Positions 21,580 through 23,148 of a stretch of 23,148 nt of DNA are shown one piece after another. The stretch spans positions 1-23,148 of the forward strand of contig DATCLN010000149.1 in the NCBI GenBank assembly GCA_036563895.1, read 5' to 3'. Source of the stretch: ZCTH02-B3 sp036563895 (lineage in GTDB: Bacteria; Bacillota; Bacilli; Paenibacillales; Paenibacillaceae). The notes below the pieces were generated by a model, which saw only the letters and a program-made list of their open reading frames with translations, was not told the DNA's origin and made no database searches. Position 1 is the stretch's first letter. The number at the start of each line of letters is the position of its first letter. The position numbers and the translations under genes are program-made.

Positions 21580-22893
21580 TCACCGTTCGGCTCCGGCCGC
21601 CTGCACCTCAAGGTCCAGTCCGAGCAGACGGTCGATGCGCACCGGCTGGCCGGTCTTGGCGGAGCGCCAGACCGCTTCGCCCGTGGCGACGGCGTAAGCG
21701 CCGTCCTCGCTGCCGGACAGGATTCGGTACGGACGCTGCGGATCGGGACCGAGGAACAGGTCTTCGATCAGCGCGGGGTCCCCGCCGCCGTGGCCGCCCT
21801 CGCGGCGCACGACACCGATGGTTTCCCGGGAGCCGAACAACGGAAAATAATCGATGGTCTGCTCCGGCACCGGGAACGGGACGCGGGACGGATTGTGGAA
21901 TTCCTGCGTCTCCAGGCGCCCCCTCGTGCCGTTGATCGCCAGCCGATAGCCTTCGAACGGAGCGGAAAAGAGGATCGAATAGCTGAGCATCGCGCCGCCG
22001 TCGTACCGGACCGCGGCGACATAGGTGTCCTCGATGTCGATTTGCGAATCGAAAATGCACATGTCCGGGCGGTAGCCGGAATAGGCGTTGCTCGTCTCCG
22101 TCGGCAGGGCGCCGATATGGTCGTCCTTGGCGATGATGTCGTCGGTGCGGGTGCTCCATCGCCGGTAGTAGGCGCACTGGCTGCGCACGTCGCAGGTGCC
22201 GCAGAACCGGCCGTCCACCTTGGCGGGATTCAGCTCGCCGTCCCGGCCGTAGAAATTGAGCTTGCCGTACGCGAACGCCTCCACCGGCTTCTGGCCGATC
22301 CACCAGTTGACCAAGTCGAAATGGTGGGAGCTTTTGTGGATGGACAGCCCGCCGGAAAAGGCGCGCATCCGGTTCCAGCGCTTGAAGTAGCTGGCGCCGT
22401 GGTAGGTGTCGATGTACCAGTTGAGGTCGACGGACACGATCCGGCCCAGTTTGCCCTCGAGGATGAGTTCCTTGATTTTGGCGTGAATCGGATTATAGCG
22501 GTAGTTGAAGGTGACGGTGACCTTCCCCCGGCTGGCCGCTTCGGCCTCCAGGATTTTGCGGCAATCCTCCGCGGTGGTGGCCATCGGTTTCTCGGTAATC
22601 ACGTCCAGATCGTGTTGCAGCGCCCCGATGATGTAACGCGCGTGGGTGTCGTCGCGGCCGGCCACCACGATGACGTCCGGTTTCGTTTCCCGGACCATCC
22701 GGTCAAAATCGTCGGGCCCGTATTCGGGCACATCGGCCAGTTCCGGAAGCAGCGATTTGCAGATTTTGTGGCGGAGCGGGTCGCTGTCCAGCAGCGCGAC
22801 CACCCGGGCGAACCGGCGGAACTCTCCGGCCATCGGCTTCAGGAACATGCTGATGGCGCGGTTGCTGACTCCGCAAATGGCATAGCTTTTCAT
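21580..22893 (-). CDS. Gfo/Idh/MocA family dehydrogenase
   Basis: This is a 437-residue NAD(P)-dependent oxidoreductase, probably acting on a sugar or inositol-type substrate. The N-terminal Rossmann domain begins YAICGVSNRA. The family catalytic motif EKP is at 101-103. The C-terminal alpha/beta domain has HKSSHHFDLVNWW, where catalytic histidines are expected. An insertion near residues 229-242 carries C231, C234 and C240 (FCGTCDVRSQCAYY), perhaps a zinc or structural site. The frame is open from a TTG at 22899, but the ATG at 22893 has GGGGGG eight bases upstream. It begins 16 bp after the upstream membrane gene, so they form an operon. No sugar transporter is visible inside the window. 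Confidence 0.92.
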   Translation of the reverse strand: MKSYAICGVSNRAISMFLKPMAGEFRRFARVVALLDSDPLRHKICKSLLPELADVPEYGPDDFDRMVRETKPDVIVVAGRDDTHARYIIGALQHDLDVITEKPMATTAEDCRKILEAEAASRGKVTVTFNYRYNPIHAKIKELILEGKLGRIVSVDLNWYIDTYHGASYFKRWNRMRAFSGGLSIHKSSHHFDLVNWWIGQKPVEAFAYGKLNFYGRDGELNPAKVDGRFCGTCDVRSQCAYYRRWSTRTDDIIAKDDHIGALPTETSNAYSGYRPDMCIFDSQIDIEDTYVAAVRYDGGAMLSYSILFSAPFEGYRLAINGTRGRLETQEFHNPSRVPFPVPEQTIDYFPLFGSRETIGVVRREGGHGGGDPALIEDLFLGPDPQRPYRILSGSEDGAYAVATGEAVWRSAKTGQPVRIDRLLGLDLEVQAAGAER

Positions 22894-22909
22894 GTCCAAA
22901 ACCCCCCGC

Positions 22910-23148
22910 TCATGGAGTTGTCAACTGCCGCCGCTTGCGGAAGATGCGCAGCACGGCAAGCAGCACGGTCAGTTCCGCGGCGTAACCCGCGGACATTGCC
23001 AAGGCACCGATGCGGCCGTTCCATTCGGGTACGGCGGCGATGGCGACGGACAGCGCCGCGATCACCGTCAGCACGTTGGCCCCCTGGGATTTGATGAGGA
23101 TGTTCGTCTGGTTGCGCAGCATCATCAGCCCCTGGCAAAAGTCGACCC
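22910..23148 (-). CDS. Membrane protein, 3' end (runs off window)
   Basis: This is the C-terminal part of a membrane protein. The reading frame stays open to the window edge (at least 78 codons). Two hydrophobic segments (NVLTVIAALSVAIAAVPEW and GALAMSAGYAAELTVLLAVL) are followed by a basic tail RIFRKRRQ, which suggests a cytoplasmic C-terminus. In-frame ATGs at 23125 and 23122 follow AGGGG at about three bases, so a short 71-residue gene is possible, but a longer gene starting outside the window is more likely. The family cannot be named from this fragment. It is directly upstream of the Gfo/Idh gene in the same operon. Confidence 0.55.
   Translation of the reverse strand, partial: VDFCQGLMMLRNQTNILIKSQGANVLTVIAALSVAIAAVPEWNGRIGALAMSAGYAAELTVLLAVLRIFRKRRQLTTP

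Noticed and set aside
21790..23094. 434-codon + strand frame across the Gfo/Idh gene and the membrane gene
   Set aside because: It is antisense to two recognisable genes and spans their junction without any signal of its own.

Overview
The window reads as a chromosomal segment of a GC-rich, spore-former-type Bacillota, most likely Paenibacillaceae (inference). The reasons are a Gram-positive CadC/CadA pair, a XerS-type recombinase, strong Shine-Dalgarno sites with several TTG/GTG starts, glutamyl-Q-tRNA synthetase, and small proteins of types I associate with Paenibacillus relatives. No rRNA, tRNA, CRISPR array, insertion sequence or prophage is visible. No gap between genes exceeds about 290 bp.

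Left part (1-4965). An AT-richer stretch holds a GntR/FCD regulator and a DMT-family transporter in one leftward operon. An identical 18-bp sequence with a perfect palindromic core lies just upstream of the regulator and again at the transporter stop codon. Next come a large GC-rich thioredoxin-domain (YyaL/DUF255) protein and, divergently, an AT-richer CPBP-family membrane protease.

Middle part (5023-12756). A cadmium/zinc resistance operon (cadC-cadA) has a readable promoter and two CadC-like operator sites. sfsA has a terminator that folds into its own 3' end. A divergent xerS-type tyrosine recombinase follows, with its stop codon inside its terminator. gluQ (TTG start), a small exported His-containing protein, and a pair of divergent uncharacterised genes complete this part.

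Right-centre (12783-18918). A three-gene leftward operon encodes a 2-oxoacid:acceptor oxidoreductase rebuilt from two fused polypeptides (gamma-ferredoxin, then alpha-beta), followed by a 92-residue protein of unknown function. A DHA2-type drug exporter diverges from it. A lone PhnC-like ABC ATPase, whose switch histidine is replaced by tyrosine, converges on the exporter.

Right part (19081-23148). A 77-residue orphan and a HAD phosphatase are read rightward, each with its own promoter. A leftward run follows: an ABM-fold protein, glutamate racemase murI (TTG start), a Gfo/Idh/MocA dehydrogenase with an inserted Cys cluster, and the 3' end of a membrane protein running off the window.

I do not see a clear new defence or mobile system. 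The items most worth following are the duplicated GntR operator, the split-fusion oxidoreductase operon with its SD-led two-codon minigene, the ABC ATPase without its switch histidine, and the solitary XerS.
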